Positions 27,376 to 36,106 of a stretch of DNA of 64,000 bases are shown here, piece by piece. The DNA comes from Agaribacillus sp965228415 (GTDB lineage Bacteria > Bacteroidota > Bacteroidia > Cytophagales > Cyclobacteriaceae). A program made the translations under genes and the position numbers. How positions within the stretch are numbered: position 1 is the stretch's first letter; every line of letters starts with the position of its first letter. The stretch lies in the NCBI GenBank assembly GCA_965228415.1, contig OZ245814.1, forward strand, positions 3,658,001-3,722,000, given 5' to 3'. A model generated the notes under the pieces. That model saw only the letters and a list, made by a program, of their open reading frames with translations. It was not told the origin of the DNA and ran no database searches.

Positions 27376-28734
27376 TTATAAATATTGATTGATAATATTC
27401 TCAAATAATTCCTGTTTGCCGCTTCTCATGGCAGGCTCGCCGTTGTCATGGCCAATCGCAGCCAGGGCTTCCAGCGTCATGTTTCCATCTTCAAATGATT
27501 TACCATTATCCGTTTTAAACGAGCTATAGCGGGTTTCCTTCAGATCACTGTAACCAGATTTTTCCAGGATCTTATTGGCAATGATCAAAGCTCTTGCAAA
27601 GGCATCTATACCACCGATATGGGCGTGGAACAGGTCATCAAGATCCGTCGAATTCCTTCTGGTCTTGGCATCGAAGTTAACACCGCCACCACGCAATCCA
27701 CCGGCTTCTAAAAATACCAGCAATGTTTCGACCAATTCATAAATGTTATTTGGAAACTGATCTGTATCCCAGCCGTTCTGATAATCTCCCCGGTTGGCAT
27801 CCATGCTTCCCAGCATGCCTGCATCAGCGGCAACCTGCAATTCATGGGCAAAAGTATGCTGTGCCAGCGTAGCGTGATTGACCTCAAGGTTTAACTTAAA
27901 ATCGTCCATCAGATCATATTGCCTCAGGAAGCCAATCACTGTGGCAGCATCAAAATCATATTGGTGTTTTGACGGTTCCATCGGCTTAGGCTCAATAAAA
28001 AAGTTACCCTTAAATCCCTGTTTTCTGGCATAGTCCTTCACCATATGTAAAAAGGTCGCAAAATGATCCAGTTCCTTTTTCATATCAGTGTTAAGTAAAG
28101 ACATATAACCTTCTCTTCCACCCCAGAAAACATAATTTTCCCCACCTAATTTAATCGTAGCATCAATGGCGTTTTTGACCTGGGCGCCGGCGTAGGCAAC
28201 AACGTCAAAGTCAGGATTCGTAACTGCTCCGTTCATGTACCTGGGATTAGAAAAAAGATTGGCCGTACCCCAAAGCAGCTTAACGCCGGATGCTTTTTGT
28301 TTTTCCAGGGCATAGTCCGAAATTATCTCCAATCTCTTCCCGGACTCGCTTAAAGTTGCTCCTTCCTCAATCAGATCAAAATCGTGAAAACAATAATAGG
28401 GAACCGATAATTTGGTGATAAATTCGAAGGCCGCATCCATTTTATCCCTGGCTTGTTGAATAGGATCATCAGCCTGTAACCATGGAAAATTTTTAGTTGG
28501 CAATCCAAATGGATCTGCACCTGTACCGCAGAATGTATGCCAATAAGCTACGGCAAACCTGAAGTGATCTTTCATGGTTTTTCCGGCTATTAATTTATTT
28601 TCATCATAATATTTAAAGGCAAATGGATTGTCAGACTTATTTCCCTCATAGGATATTTTATCTATTCCTTTAAAATATTCCTTCTCACCAATGGTTACTG
28701 GCAATGTCTCAGTTGAATTGTTGCTACTGCTCAT
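27376..28734 (-). CDS. xylA: Xylose isomerase
   Basis: 452-residue metal-dependent aldose-ketose isomerase converting D-xylose to D-xylulose in the cytoplasm. Class II length. Recognisable sites: YCFHDFDLIEEG (catalytic His), the NFFIEPKPMEPSKHQYD-type metal site (Glu, Lys), NLEVNHATLAQHTFAHEL (Glu, His ligands) and GSMDANRGDYQNGWDTDQFP (Asp ligands). ATG start 16 bases after the xylB stop, so the two form an operon. No xylose transporter or XylR regulator lies in the window. Confidence 0.96.
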   Translation of the reverse strand: MSSSNNSTETLPVTIGEKEYFKGIDKISYEGNKSDNPFAFKYYDENKLIAGKTMKDHFRFAVAYWHTFCGTGADPFGLPTKNFPWLQADDPIQQARDKMDAAFEFITKLSVPYYCFHDFDLIEEGATLSESGKRLEIISDYALEKQKASGVKLLWGTANLFSNPRYMNGAVTNPDFDVVAYAGAQVKNAIDATIKLGGENYVFWGGREGYMSLLNTDMKKELDHFATFLHMVKDYARKQGFKGNFFIEPKPMEPSKHQYDFDAATVIGFLRQYDLMDDFKLNLEVNHATLAQHTFAHELQVAADAGMLGSMDANRGDYQNGWDTDQFPNNIYELVETLLVFLEAGGLRGGGVNFDAKTRRNSTDLDDLFHAHIGGIDAFARALIIANKILEKSGYSDLKETRYSSFKTDNGKSFEDGNMTLEALAAIGHDNGEPAMRSGKQELFENIINQYL

Positions 28735-28750
28735 ATTGTCTTTATATAGG

Positions 28751-30238
28751 TTATTTTAATATATTTTCTAAATCATTTTTCCAAACCTGATAGGCGTCAT
28801 TATACATACTTTGGCCTGTGCCAGGTTGAAAGCAATTTACCACTTTCAAGCCGGAATTGGCTTCCCTGAGATCGCGATAATGGCCAGTCGCTATGCCAGC
28901 CGCTTTGGCGGCTCCCACAGCGCCTGTAGCATCCACTACCTCAATGTTACAATCCAGCAAACTCGCAATTGTTTGGGAAAAAACTGTGGACTGGAATAAG
29001 TTATCATTACCTACCCTGATCAATTGAATATTTAGTCCCATTTCCTTAAGTATGTCAATCCCATAAATAAATGAAAAAGCAATGCCTTCCAGTGAAGCCC
29101 TCACCATATGGGCTTGTTTATGTCTGTTGAAATTAAGATTAATAAATTGGGCCCCGACGTTTTTATTGCCCAGAATTCTTTCCGCACCATTACCGAATGG
29201 AATAATGTGCAGGCCGTCAGCACCGACGGGGATACTTTGCGCCATTTTTTCCAGATCTTCGTAGGTAACATCCCGGTCGGCTATATGTTTTTTTATCCAG
29301 CTGTAGGCAATACCCGCTCCATTAATGCAAAGTAATATGCCAATTCTGGCTTTTTCTACTTGGTGGTTAACATGTACAAAGGCATTTACCCTTGACGCCG
29401 GATCATAGGCAGGCTCATCAGTTATACCATAAACCACTCCGGAGGTGCCACCGGTGGCAGCAATTTCGCCAGGTTCAAGTACATTAAGACACATAGCGTT
29501 GTTGGGCTGATCTCCGGCGCGATACGTAACGGGGGTGCCTGGTTTCAGCCCCAGCGCGGCAGCGGCAACTTCTGTCAATTCACCCTGTTGACCACAAGTG
29601 GGTACCAATTCGGGGATCATATCTTCCGAAATGCCATAATGGTCAAATAAAAATGAGGCCGGCTTGTTGCTGGTAAAATCCCACATAATCCCCTCAGACA
29701 GGCCCGACATGGTGGTTAAAATCCGGTCGGTCATTTTCATGGCGATGAAATCACCGGGAAGCATAAACTTATCAATCCGGGCATACAACTCCGGCTCGTG
29801 CTCCTTTACCCACTTTAGTTTCGAGGCCGTAAAGTTTCCCGGGGAGTTTAAAAGTGTTTGTAAACATGGATCCTCTCCCAATGTCTGAAAAGCCTTGTCG
29901 CCAATTTCAACAGCACGACTATCACACCAGATAATGGAAGGCCTCAGCACATTTTTGTTTTTGTCAACCACCACTAAACCGTGCATCTGATAGGCAATGC
30001 CTATTCCTTTTATGTCCTCAGGCCTGACCTGATTATTTCCGGCTAAAAGTTTTTTTGTGGCAGTACACAGATGCTCCCACCAGGTTTCCGGATCTTGTTC
30101 AGCCCACCCCATTTCTACTGCCGTAATTTCCATTTCCACCTCGGGGTGCTGAACGACAGCAATCACCTCTTTGGTATCGATGGCCACCAGCGCGGCTTTA
30201 ATGGAAGAACTGCCAATATCGTATCCTACTAAATACAT
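28751..30238 (-). CDS. xylB: Xylulokinase (FGGY family)
   Basis: 495-residue sugar kinase that phosphorylates D-xylulose to xylulose 5-phosphate for the pentose phosphate pathway. The FGGY fold is shown by the N-terminal phosphate loop YDIGSSSIKAALV, the substrate region GIGIAYQMHGLV and IIWCDSRA, and the C-terminal LIRVGNDNLFQSTVFSQ and ATGAVGAAKAAGIA ATP-site motifs. The GGTSG at the actin-like hinge is intact. First gene of the xylBA pair. About 50 bases upstream on the minus strand is TATATTTG, a match to the Bacteroidota -7 box TAnnTTTG, without a good -33 box. Confidence 0.93.
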   Translation of the reverse strand: MYLVGYDIGSSSIKAALVAIDTKEVIAVVQHPEVEMEITAVEMGWAEQDPETWWEHLCTATKKLLAGNNQVRPEDIKGIGIAYQMHGLVVVDKNKNVLRPSIIWCDSRAVEIGDKAFQTLGEDPCLQTLLNSPGNFTASKLKWVKEHEPELYARIDKFMLPGDFIAMKMTDRILTTMSGLSEGIMWDFTSNKPASFLFDHYGISEDMIPELVPTCGQQGELTEVAAAALGLKPGTPVTYRAGDQPNNAMCLNVLEPGEIAATGGTSGVVYGITDEPAYDPASRVNAFVHVNHQVEKARIGILLCINGAGIAYSWIKKHIADRDVTYEDLEKMAQSIPVGADGLHIIPFGNGAERILGNKNVGAQFINLNFNRHKQAHMVRASLEGIAFSFIYGIDILKEMGLNIQLIRVGNDNLFQSTVFSQTIASLLDCNIEVVDATGAVGAAKAAGIATGHYRDLREANSGLKVVNCFQPGTGQSMYNDAYQVWKNDLENILK

Positions 30239-30614
30239 TTAATATGTCCGATTGAAATCTCAATTATGAAAAAATTCTTATATGACCAAATATAACAGAT
30301 TCAAAACAAATTAATGATATACCGCAGGATGATTTGGCAATATAAGACAGCCACAAATCGCGGACGGGTAGCGGTGAGTGAACAAACAATGCACCGCCGG
30401 TAAAACATAAAACTAGCGGGTCTTGAGATGGGGGAAAGAGCCAGGTCAGTTTAACTTAAAGACCAGGGTCCGGGATCTATCGGATCAACAAGGGAATGTA
30501 GTTATTTGACAAAATTGATCGTGGGCCTGATCGCGAAGCTGGCAAAAGAAAATGGCCATCCAAACTGGTCGAACGGCCATTTAATTACTAGTTTAAAAAA
30601 TGGATTGATGTATC
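30239..30614. other. Intergenic region upstream of xylB, 376 bases
   Basis: Holds the xylB promoter region (minus-strand TATATTTG at 30287-30294) and, at its right end, the terminator of the outer-membrane gene. No open frame with coding character and no RNA gene seen. Confidence 0.55.
30541..30582 (-). terminator. Minus-strand terminator after the outer-membrane barrel gene
   Basis: Arms AAATGGCC (30550-30557) and GGCCATTT (30575-30582) form an 8-bp stem with a 17-base loop; on the minus strand a T-rich tract follows. It is 32 bases past the stop at 30615. Confidence 0.65.
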
Positions 30615-31535
30615 TTAAAATTTCACGTGAACACCAAAGTTAAGCCCCATGCTGCCTGCATTCACGTATTGAACAGGAACCGTTCTGGGCTCATTTGTTG
30701 GTGGTTCAGTAATCACTGATGCCTGGTAAGAATCTGAAAAAATGAATTGTTTAGAAGAAACAGGAAGGTTTTCCAATTGCTGTCCGGGAACAGGGTTGGA
30801 AGTACCGCCCGAAATAGCTACTGTGCTGAATTCTTCAATTTCTCCTTCCTTTGCATCGATTGTAAAATTTCTGAATTCCAATTCACCGAATAAGCTGATT
30901 TTTTCATTGATCGGAAACAAGGCGCCAATAGCACCGGCATAGCCTATACTAAAATTGGGCTCCACCACTGTCTGTGCGGCTACCCTGATATCTGTGCCAG
31001 GGCCTCCTCCACCGGGTACATCGACTGAAGTATCCACATATAGTTTACCCGTGGCTGTTAATACCAACCCAGCTCTTACGTAGGGATTAATACCGGAAAA
31101 TCCGGGATCTACCACCAATGAGGGGCTTAACAGCACACCATTTAAATAGCCTGTAGCCTCTTCTGAGGAAATGGCATCCTGATATTTACCTATCGTTTTT
31201 TCATCCCCCTTTAAATAAACAATCCCTAACTCTACCGCCAGGTAATTGTTGATAATATAACCGCCGGTAAGGTCTAGCTCCAGACCGCCTCCGAAGGTGC
31301 CGCTAATATCTTCAATTGTTGCTAAACCGCTGCTGTTCACATTTATATCCAGAGAAGGAACGATGCTGGTGAGTCCGTTAGGATCTGCATCAATAAACCT
31401 GGTTTTGCCTGCCTGTAATTTGTAGCCTCCACCGGCTTTGAGGTAAAATTTTTGTGCTACCCCTTCATAGCTGATTAATAATAGAGATATGCAAACTAAT
31501 AGTATGTTGCATTTTAATCTTTTTCCAATTCCCAT
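30615..31535 (-). CDS. Outer-membrane beta-barrel protein
   Basis: 306 residues with a signal peptide (about 1-27, ending GVAQ), then alternating amphipathic strands (KFYLKAGGGYKLQAG, NYLAVELGIVYLKGD, ISLFGELEFRNFTID) and a C-terminal strand ending FGVHVKF with a terminal aromatic residue, as expected for barrels recognised by the BAM complex. Size suits an eight- to ten-strand OmpA/OmpX- or porin-like barrel. There is no peptidoglycan-binding domain. Ligand or transport role unknown. It has its own terminator and a 607-base upstream gap. ATG start. Confidence 0.8.
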   Translation of the reverse strand: MGIGKRLKCNILLVCISLLLISYEGVAQKFYLKAGGGYKLQAGKTRFIDADPNGLTSIVPSLDINVNSSGLATIEDISGTFGGGLELDLTGGYIINNYLAVELGIVYLKGDEKTIGKYQDAISSEEATGYLNGVLLSPSLVVDPGFSGINPYVRAGLVLTATGKLYVDTSVDVPGGGGPGTDIRVAAQTVVEPNFSIGYAGAIGALFPINEKISLFGELEFRNFTIDAKEGEIEEFSTVAISGGTSNPVPGQQLENLPVSSKQFIFSDSYQASVITEPPTNEPRTVPVQYVNAGSMGLNFGVHVKF

Positions 31536-32142
31536 GATTGATTTGATTTGATAAAATTTAAATTTACTATGGCGGCAAATTAACGTATTTGGTGATCGTT
31601 ATTATGAAAATTCGCAATGGTTCATAACATGTGTTTTATTCACCTTTGTTTCAGTAGGTTATCGTTTGGGATAGAGGCATAAAGTCGAATAAATCGACAT
31701 TGCATTTTAATTATCCTGTAAATGTCAAAAATTATGACATTTTAGGGATGGTTTTGAATGTGTTAAATCCACGGTAACCCATGACGATTTCAAATTTTCT
31801 TCATGGAAGCTTAAATTTATGACATCTGCCCAGGAGCCTGTTTTCACAAAAATGATCTCCTGTAATACCACACCTATAAACGCTTTTTGGCAACAGGCCA
31901 GGGACTCCGTCTTCAACGGCATTAAGGGGTATTTTATGGCTTCGTTGACATTAACCGCAGACGGTATTGGCGCCTTGGGTTGAGGTGACAATTATTGCCT
32001 TAATCATGTAATAGCAACGGGGATCCAATGTTATCTGTACTTTAAATCCGCAAAGAAATGGCTGCAAAGCTCGTTAAATTGATTATATTTATTTTTGCTT
32101 TGATTAAAGTGTCACCCAAAATAAATCAAAACCTCCCGGGAA
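31536..32142. other. Intergenic region between divergent genes, 607 bases
   Basis: AT-rich spacer between the barrel gene (minus) and the PHP-domain lipoprotein (plus). Just upstream of the latter, TATTTTTG at 32090-32097 matches the -7 box TAnnTTTG. A 54-codon plus-strand frame (ATG 31819 to TGA 31983) and an overlapping 88-codon minus-strand frame (31725-31991) are open, but neither shows a recognised motif or ribosome binding site. Confidence 0.5.
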
Positions 32143-33339
32143 ATGAAAACAAGTCGGTTTGTTACTCTCTTTTTAATCACTATCCTTCTTAATACTGCCT
32201 GCAGCAGCAAAAAGGAGATCAAGCGCTGGTACAAAGGCAATCTACATACCCATTCCTACTGGAGTGACGGGGATGAGTTTCCGGAAATGATCATGGACTG
32301 GTACAAATCCAATGGCTACCATTTTGTAGCCCTGTCGGATCATAACATCCTGGCCGAAGGAGAGAAATGGAAGAATATATCAACCAGTATCATTCGGGAA
32401 AAAGGATTCAAAAAATATCTTGAAAAATACGGAGAAGATTGGGTAGTTTATAAGGAAGATTCTTCAGGCATTAGTGTAAAGCTTAAAACTTTTGAAGAAT
32501 ACGTGCCCTTGTTTGAGGAAGCAGAGAAATTCCATATCCTGCAAGGTGAAGAAATCACCACCAGCTTTGGCGATAAACCTATCCATATCAATGCCAGCAA
32601 CATTCAACACTTAATTACCCCGAAAGGCGGAGCGAATGTAACCGAGGTGATGCAGAATAACATAGATGCTGTCTGGGAACAACGGGAAAAAACCGGCGTT
32701 CCTATACTTCCGCATATTAATCACCCCAATTTTCATTATGGGGTTTCCGCCCAGGATATTATTGGTTTAAAAGGGGAACGATTTTTTGAAGTATATAACG
32801 GACATCCTCATGTGCATAATTTAGGTGATTCGGCACATATCTCCACCGAGGAAATGTGGGATGTCATTAACCTGGCTTATTTTAAAAACAATCAACCGTT
32901 GATTTATGGAATTGCCACTGACGACAGCCACAGCTATCATCAGTTTGGCATTGAATACAGTAACGCCGGCCGGGGCTGGGTAATGGTATCAGCCAAAGTC
33001 TTACAAGCCGATTCTTTAGTAAATGCCATGGAGCGCGGAGATTTTTACGCTTCTACCGGGGTGGTACTAAAAGATATCGACTATTCCCATCATAAATTAA
33101 CCATTGAGGTAGCACCGGAAGCTGGCATTGAATACGAAATACAATTCATAGGCGCCACCAATAACGAAAACGGAGCAGGCATCCTGAAAAAAGAATCCGG
33201 CAATACAGGAGAGTTTATGCTAACCGAAGAACATCAATTTGTAAGGGCGAAAGTCATTTCGACCAAGTTAAAAGAAAACCCAAATGTAGAAGGGGAATAT
33301 GAAGTTGCCTGGACGCAACCGGTACGCTACATCAACTAA
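32143..33339 (+). CDS. PHP-domain metal-dependent hydrolase, lipoprotein
   Basis: 398 residues with a lipoprotein signal (LLNTAC, Cys at residue 20), then a PHP (polymerase and histidinol phosphatase) domain: NLHTHSYWSDG and VALSDHNIL are motifs I and II, ILQGEEIT, LPHINHPN and GIATDDSHS give further metal ligands. The C-terminal 80 residues look like a beta-sandwich. Exported PHP proteins of this kind are presumed phosphoesterases of unknown substrate. The stop is 15 bases from the stop of the convergent DinB-like gene, with no room for a separate terminator. Confidence 0.83.
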   Translation: MKTSRFVTLFLITILLNTACSSKKEIKRWYKGNLHTHSYWSDGDEFPEMIMDWYKSNGYHFVALSDHNILAEGEKWKNISTSIIREKGFKKYLEKYGEDWVVYKEDSSGISVKLKTFEEYVPLFEEAEKFHILQGEEITTSFGDKPIHINASNIQHLITPKGGANVTEVMQNNIDAVWEQREKTGVPILPHINHPNFHYGVSAQDIIGLKGERFFEVYNGHPHVHNLGDSAHISTEEMWDVINLAYFKNNQPLIYGIATDDSHSYHQFGIEYSNAGRGWVMVSAKVLQADSLVNAMERGDFYASTGVVLKDIDYSHHKLTIEVAPEAGIEYEIQFIGATNNENGAGILKKESGNTGEFMLTEEHQFVRAKVISTKLKENPNVEGEYEVAWTQPVRYIN

Positions 33340-33354
33340 TTCAGCGATTTTTCT

Positions 33355-33963
33355 TTATTTTCTTAACTTACCATTAAAAACACTGACTTTCGGATTCAGT
33401 GGATTACCCGAGGACCTTCGGAAAGAGACCACTTGCCCTACATGCCAGATGGCATCGGCAATTGGCCCGTTAATAAGGTTCCAAAACGGATATTCCGTCG
33501 TGTTTTCATCCCTTTTATAAACGATTTTATTTTTCTCCATATCCTTCCCGTTATCGGATTTAAGGAGATCACTCGCCCTTTTGAAATTCTGCAATGTTTT
33601 TTCCCTTAGCTGTTGAAAAGTCAATTCGGATTTTTCTCTCGACCCATCATTGGGCTTACGGTCCGGAGCGTTAACAATCAGCCGGGATAGCCCATAAATG
33701 TGATCCAACGTCTCTTTGGTGGTTCTTGCCATTTCACTCGGCTTAAACTTTAAATCTTCTTCTCTTAGACCTTCGGTTGCCCAGTAATATCTGAAGCCCA
33801 ATGCATCAATCATTCTGGCGCTCACGTTGCCGGCGGTATACGTATCAGGATATTCCGGAATTTGATAGTAAGGCAGATCCGGATCCCGGGCATCGCTATT
33901 TTGGGCTGTTGTCTCTTGCATAAATAGAATAGAAAGTATAAGGCAGGTGAAAAAGCGTTTCAT
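33355..33963 (-). CDS. Secreted DinB-like four-helix protein
   Basis: 202 residues with a signal peptide (about 1-20, ending TTAQ). The remainder fits the DinB/YfiT metal-binding four-helix fold: ARMIDALGFRYYWATEGL, ETLDHIYGLSRLIV (His), and IADAIWHVGQVVSFRRSSGNP (His in the last helix). Cytoplasmic DinB-like proteins include thiol transferases; exported versions are common in Bacteroidota with no known role. Convergent with the PHP gene. ATG start. Confidence 0.8.
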   Translation of the reverse strand: MKRFFTCLILSILFMQETTAQNSDARDPDLPYYQIPEYPDTYTAGNVSARMIDALGFRYYWATEGLREEDLKFKPSEMARTTKETLDHIYGLSRLIVNAPDRKPNDGSREKSELTFQQLREKTLQNFKRASDLLKSDNGKDMEKNKIVYKRDENTTEYPFWNLINGPIADAIWHVGQVVSFRRSSGNPLNPKVSVFNGKLRK

Positions 33964-34278
33964 ATAACAAATAGGTATAAAATTGAAGTCTGCAATTTAA
34001 GTAGTTCAAATCTAAAAAATTACCAGACAAAAAAGTGGAACGAAGTGCAAAAGATCTCCGATGGCTATTCCCTAATCATAAAATAACCAGTAAACTACCG
34101 ACATTTGCGCGATGCTACCAGGGTGAAAGGCACTTTATGTATTCTATACAACAGTATTTGACAAAATGTACCCGCCAGTTGTTACACCCCTTTCAAATTG
34201 AGGTATTAAATGGCTATTTTTATTATGGTGGGACTATTTGAACATCCTGCTGTTATCGGAATTTTCCATAAAGTGTCT
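33964..34278. other. Divergent intergenic region, 315 bases
   Basis: Spacer between the DinB-like gene (minus) and the potassium channel gene (plus). Short frames here have no coding signature. No terminator or clear promoter seen. It shrinks to 246 bases if the channel starts at 34210. Confidence 0.45.
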
Positions 34279-35043
34279 ATGGTCAGCTTAAAAAAAAGAT
34301 TTTATAAAATTGTTTATCCCTCGGACTCTCGAAAAGATCCAAACTTCACTTTCGATGTGGTTATAATCACTTTGATTCTGCTCAATGTCCTGGCGGTAAT
34401 TGTTGAGTCCGTACCCGAGATAAACGCCAGGTTTCAGCCTGCATTTAAAAGATTCGAAATATTTTCCGTCGTCATATTTACTTTGGAGTACCTCATCAGG
34501 TTATGGACCTGCACAGAAATGGAGGCTTATAAAAATCCGGTTACCGGCAGGCTTAAATGGTCCTTGACCCCGATGGCACTTATTGATTTATTGGCAGTTT
34601 TACCATTTTATCTGCCCTTCGTTGGTGTTGACCTCAGGTTCATCAGGATTTTCAGGTTGTTCAGAATATTCAGGCTGTTAAAAATAGCCAGATACACTTC
34701 GGCATTATACCTTATCAGAAAGATATTGCTAAATAAAAAAGAAGAGCTTTTTGTCACTTTGCTTTTTAGTGTGTCTTTACTGATCGTATTTTCAACCCTG
34801 ATGTTTTATGCGGAAAGGCAAGCGCAGCCGGAGGTGTTTACCAGTATTCCAAAATCGATGTGGTGGGCGGTAATTACCCTGACATCTGTCGGTTATGGAG
34901 ACATTTATCCCATTACGACCTTAGGTAGAATTCTGGGTGGTTTGATTGCCATATCCGGCATCGGTCTTTTTGCACTTCCCACAGGAATTTTAGCTTCCGG
35001 GTTTTCTGACGAATTAGCAAAAAGGAAAGACCCTGGTAAGTGA
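34279..35043 (+). CDS. Voltage-gated potassium channel
   Basis: 254 residues of the six-helix voltage-gated cation channel type: S1 near residue 26, S2-S3 in the middle, an arginine-rich S4 voltage sensor (RFIRIFRLFRIFRLLKIAR), and a pore with the K+ selectivity filter TSVGYGD followed by the inner helix LIAISGIGLFALPTGILASGF. There is no C-terminal cyclic-nucleotide or RCK domain, so gating is probably by voltage only. ATG at 34279 is preferred; an in-frame ATG at 34210 would add 23 residues. Ends 4 bases before the end of the convergent HxlR gene. Confidence 0.9.
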   Translation: MVSLKKRFYKIVYPSDSRKDPNFTFDVVIITLILLNVLAVIVESVPEINARFQPAFKRFEIFSVVIFTLEYLIRLWTCTEMEAYKNPVTGRLKWSLTPMALIDLLAVLPFYLPFVGVDLRFIRIFRLFRIFRLLKIARYTSALYLIRKILLNKKEELFVTLLFSVSLLIVFSTLMFYAERQAQPEVFTSIPKSMWWAVITLTSVGYGDIYPITTLGRILGGLIAISGIGLFALPTGILASGFSDELAKRKDPGK

Positions 35044-35047
35044 GATT

Positions 35048-35395
35048 TTAGGTAGCTATCATTTCCTCTGTTGAACATACATTATCCAGATTATTAACAC
35101 CCCATGTGTTCAGTACCTTAAATACAGGTTGCAAACTTTTACCTTTTTCAGAGATCACATATTCCACCTTAGGAGGAATGGTTGGAAAGGGTTTTCGTTC
35201 AATTAATCCATCGGCACATAACTCCTTTAAATGCTGGGTCAGCATCTTTCTGCTGATATTGGGGATCAAACGCTGAAGTTCCCCATACCTTTTACTTTCT
35301 GAAAACAAATAACTAAGAATACAAGGTTTCCACTTGGCGGAAAAAACTTTTAAAGTTTCTATAACGGCACATCGCTGATTTGGATCCATTCTCAT
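35048..35395 (-). CDS. HxlR-family transcriptional regulator
   Basis: 115-residue winged-helix regulator with the HxlR layout: RCAVIETLKVFSAKWKPCILSYL, then RYGELQRLIPNISRKMLTQHLKEL (recognition helix) and the wing VEYVISEKG. A Cys near the N-terminus, where several HxlR proteins (e.g. HypR) sense redox or electrophiles, is present (residue 9), with another after the first helix. It is divergent from a DUF3291 gene across 103 bases that hold two dyads, so it probably controls that gene and itself. ATG at 35395; a second ATG lies two codons later. Confidence 0.9.
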   Translation of the reverse strand: MRMDPNQRCAVIETLKVFSAKWKPCILSYLFSESKRYGELQRLIPNISRKMLTQHLKELCADGLIERKPFPTIPPKVEYVISEKGKSLQPVFKVLNTWGVNNLDNVCSTEEMIAT

Positions 35396-35427
35396 AAATT
35401 ATACATTTTAGTTCCTATGGGAGCAAA

Positions 35428-35464
35428 AAGTAACTACTTGTTTTGCACGTAAAAGTGCTTTTAC
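35428..35464. promoter_or_regulatory. Two operator-like dyads between hxlR and the DUF3291 gene
   Basis: Dyad 1 is AAGTA-AC-TACTT (35428-35439). Dyad 2 is GTAAAAG-TG-CTTTTAC (35449-35464). Both are perfect with a 2-base centre; the centres are 23 bases apart. Their place between divergent genes, and the resemblance of dyad 1 to the AGTAACT-type sites of some HxlR proteins, suggest binding of the adjacent regulator. Confidence 0.5.
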
Positions 35465-35498
35465 TTTACCTGACCTAATTTAATCATTTTCTTTATCA

Positions 35499-35945
35499 AT
35501 GTATCACCTGGCTCAATTGAACATCGGCAAATTACGCTATCCTATTGATCACCCTGAAGTTGCTGAATTTGCTGATAATCTGGACAAAATTAATGCTTTG
35601 GCAGAAGATAGTAAAGGTTTTGTGTGGCGCCTGAAAGATGACTCAGGTAATGCCACCGGCATTAAAGCTTTTGACGATCCTTTGATCATTGTCAATATGT
35701 CGGTATGGGAAACCCTGGAAAACTTGAAAGCGTTTGTATACAAATCAGAGCACATAGATTTTCTAAAAAAAAGTCACCTGTGGTTTGAAAGGCCTTCCTC
35801 AGCTCACATGGTACTGTGGTGGATTAAAAAAGGGCATATTCCGACCGTGCAGGAGGCCAGGCTAAGATTAAAAGATCTGCACAACACTGGTGAAAGCCCC
35901 ACTGCATTCACCTTCAAAAAAACATTTGCATCCCCGGAAAAATAA
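35499..35945 (+). CDS. DUF3291-domain protein
   Basis: 148-residue soluble protein matching DUF3291, a dimeric alpha-beta barrel-type family: MYHLAQLNIGKLRYP at the start, the ALAEDSKGFVWRL stretch and the SAHMVLWWIKKGHIPTVQEA motif. Some relatives are annotated as spheroidene monooxygenase-like or antibiotic-biosynthesis monooxygenase-like, but no cofactor site is visible. It is divergent from an HxlR regulator with dyads between, which suggests induction by a small electrophile or toxic compound; this is inference. ATG start. Confidence 0.82.
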   Translation: MYHLAQLNIGKLRYPIDHPEVAEFADNLDKINALAEDSKGFVWRLKDDSGNATGIKAFDDPLIIVNMSVWETLENLKAFVYKSEHIDFLKKSHLWFERPSSAHMVLWWIKKGHIPTVQEARLRLKDLHNTGESPTAFTFKKTFASPEK

Positions 35946-36106
35946 TCCCTTCGCAAATAATCGCTAAATATTCTTTTCAGGTAATAAACTAATTCACAAA
36001 TTGTTATTATTTTAAGGATAAATTTCAAGTCCCGTTAGCGCAGTTTAGTTATCTATTTCGGGTAATATAAAGTTGCCAATTTTATCCAGGTTTAATTAGA
36101 AAATTA

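Noticed and set aside
31725..31991. 88-codon minus-strand ORF as a real gene
   Set aside because: No recognised motif, no ribosome binding site, and an overlapping plus-strand frame is equally open; listed only as an uncertain observation.
34035..34241. 68-codon ORF before the potassium channel
   Set aside because: Composition not protein-like, no ribosome binding site, and it overlaps the possible channel start.
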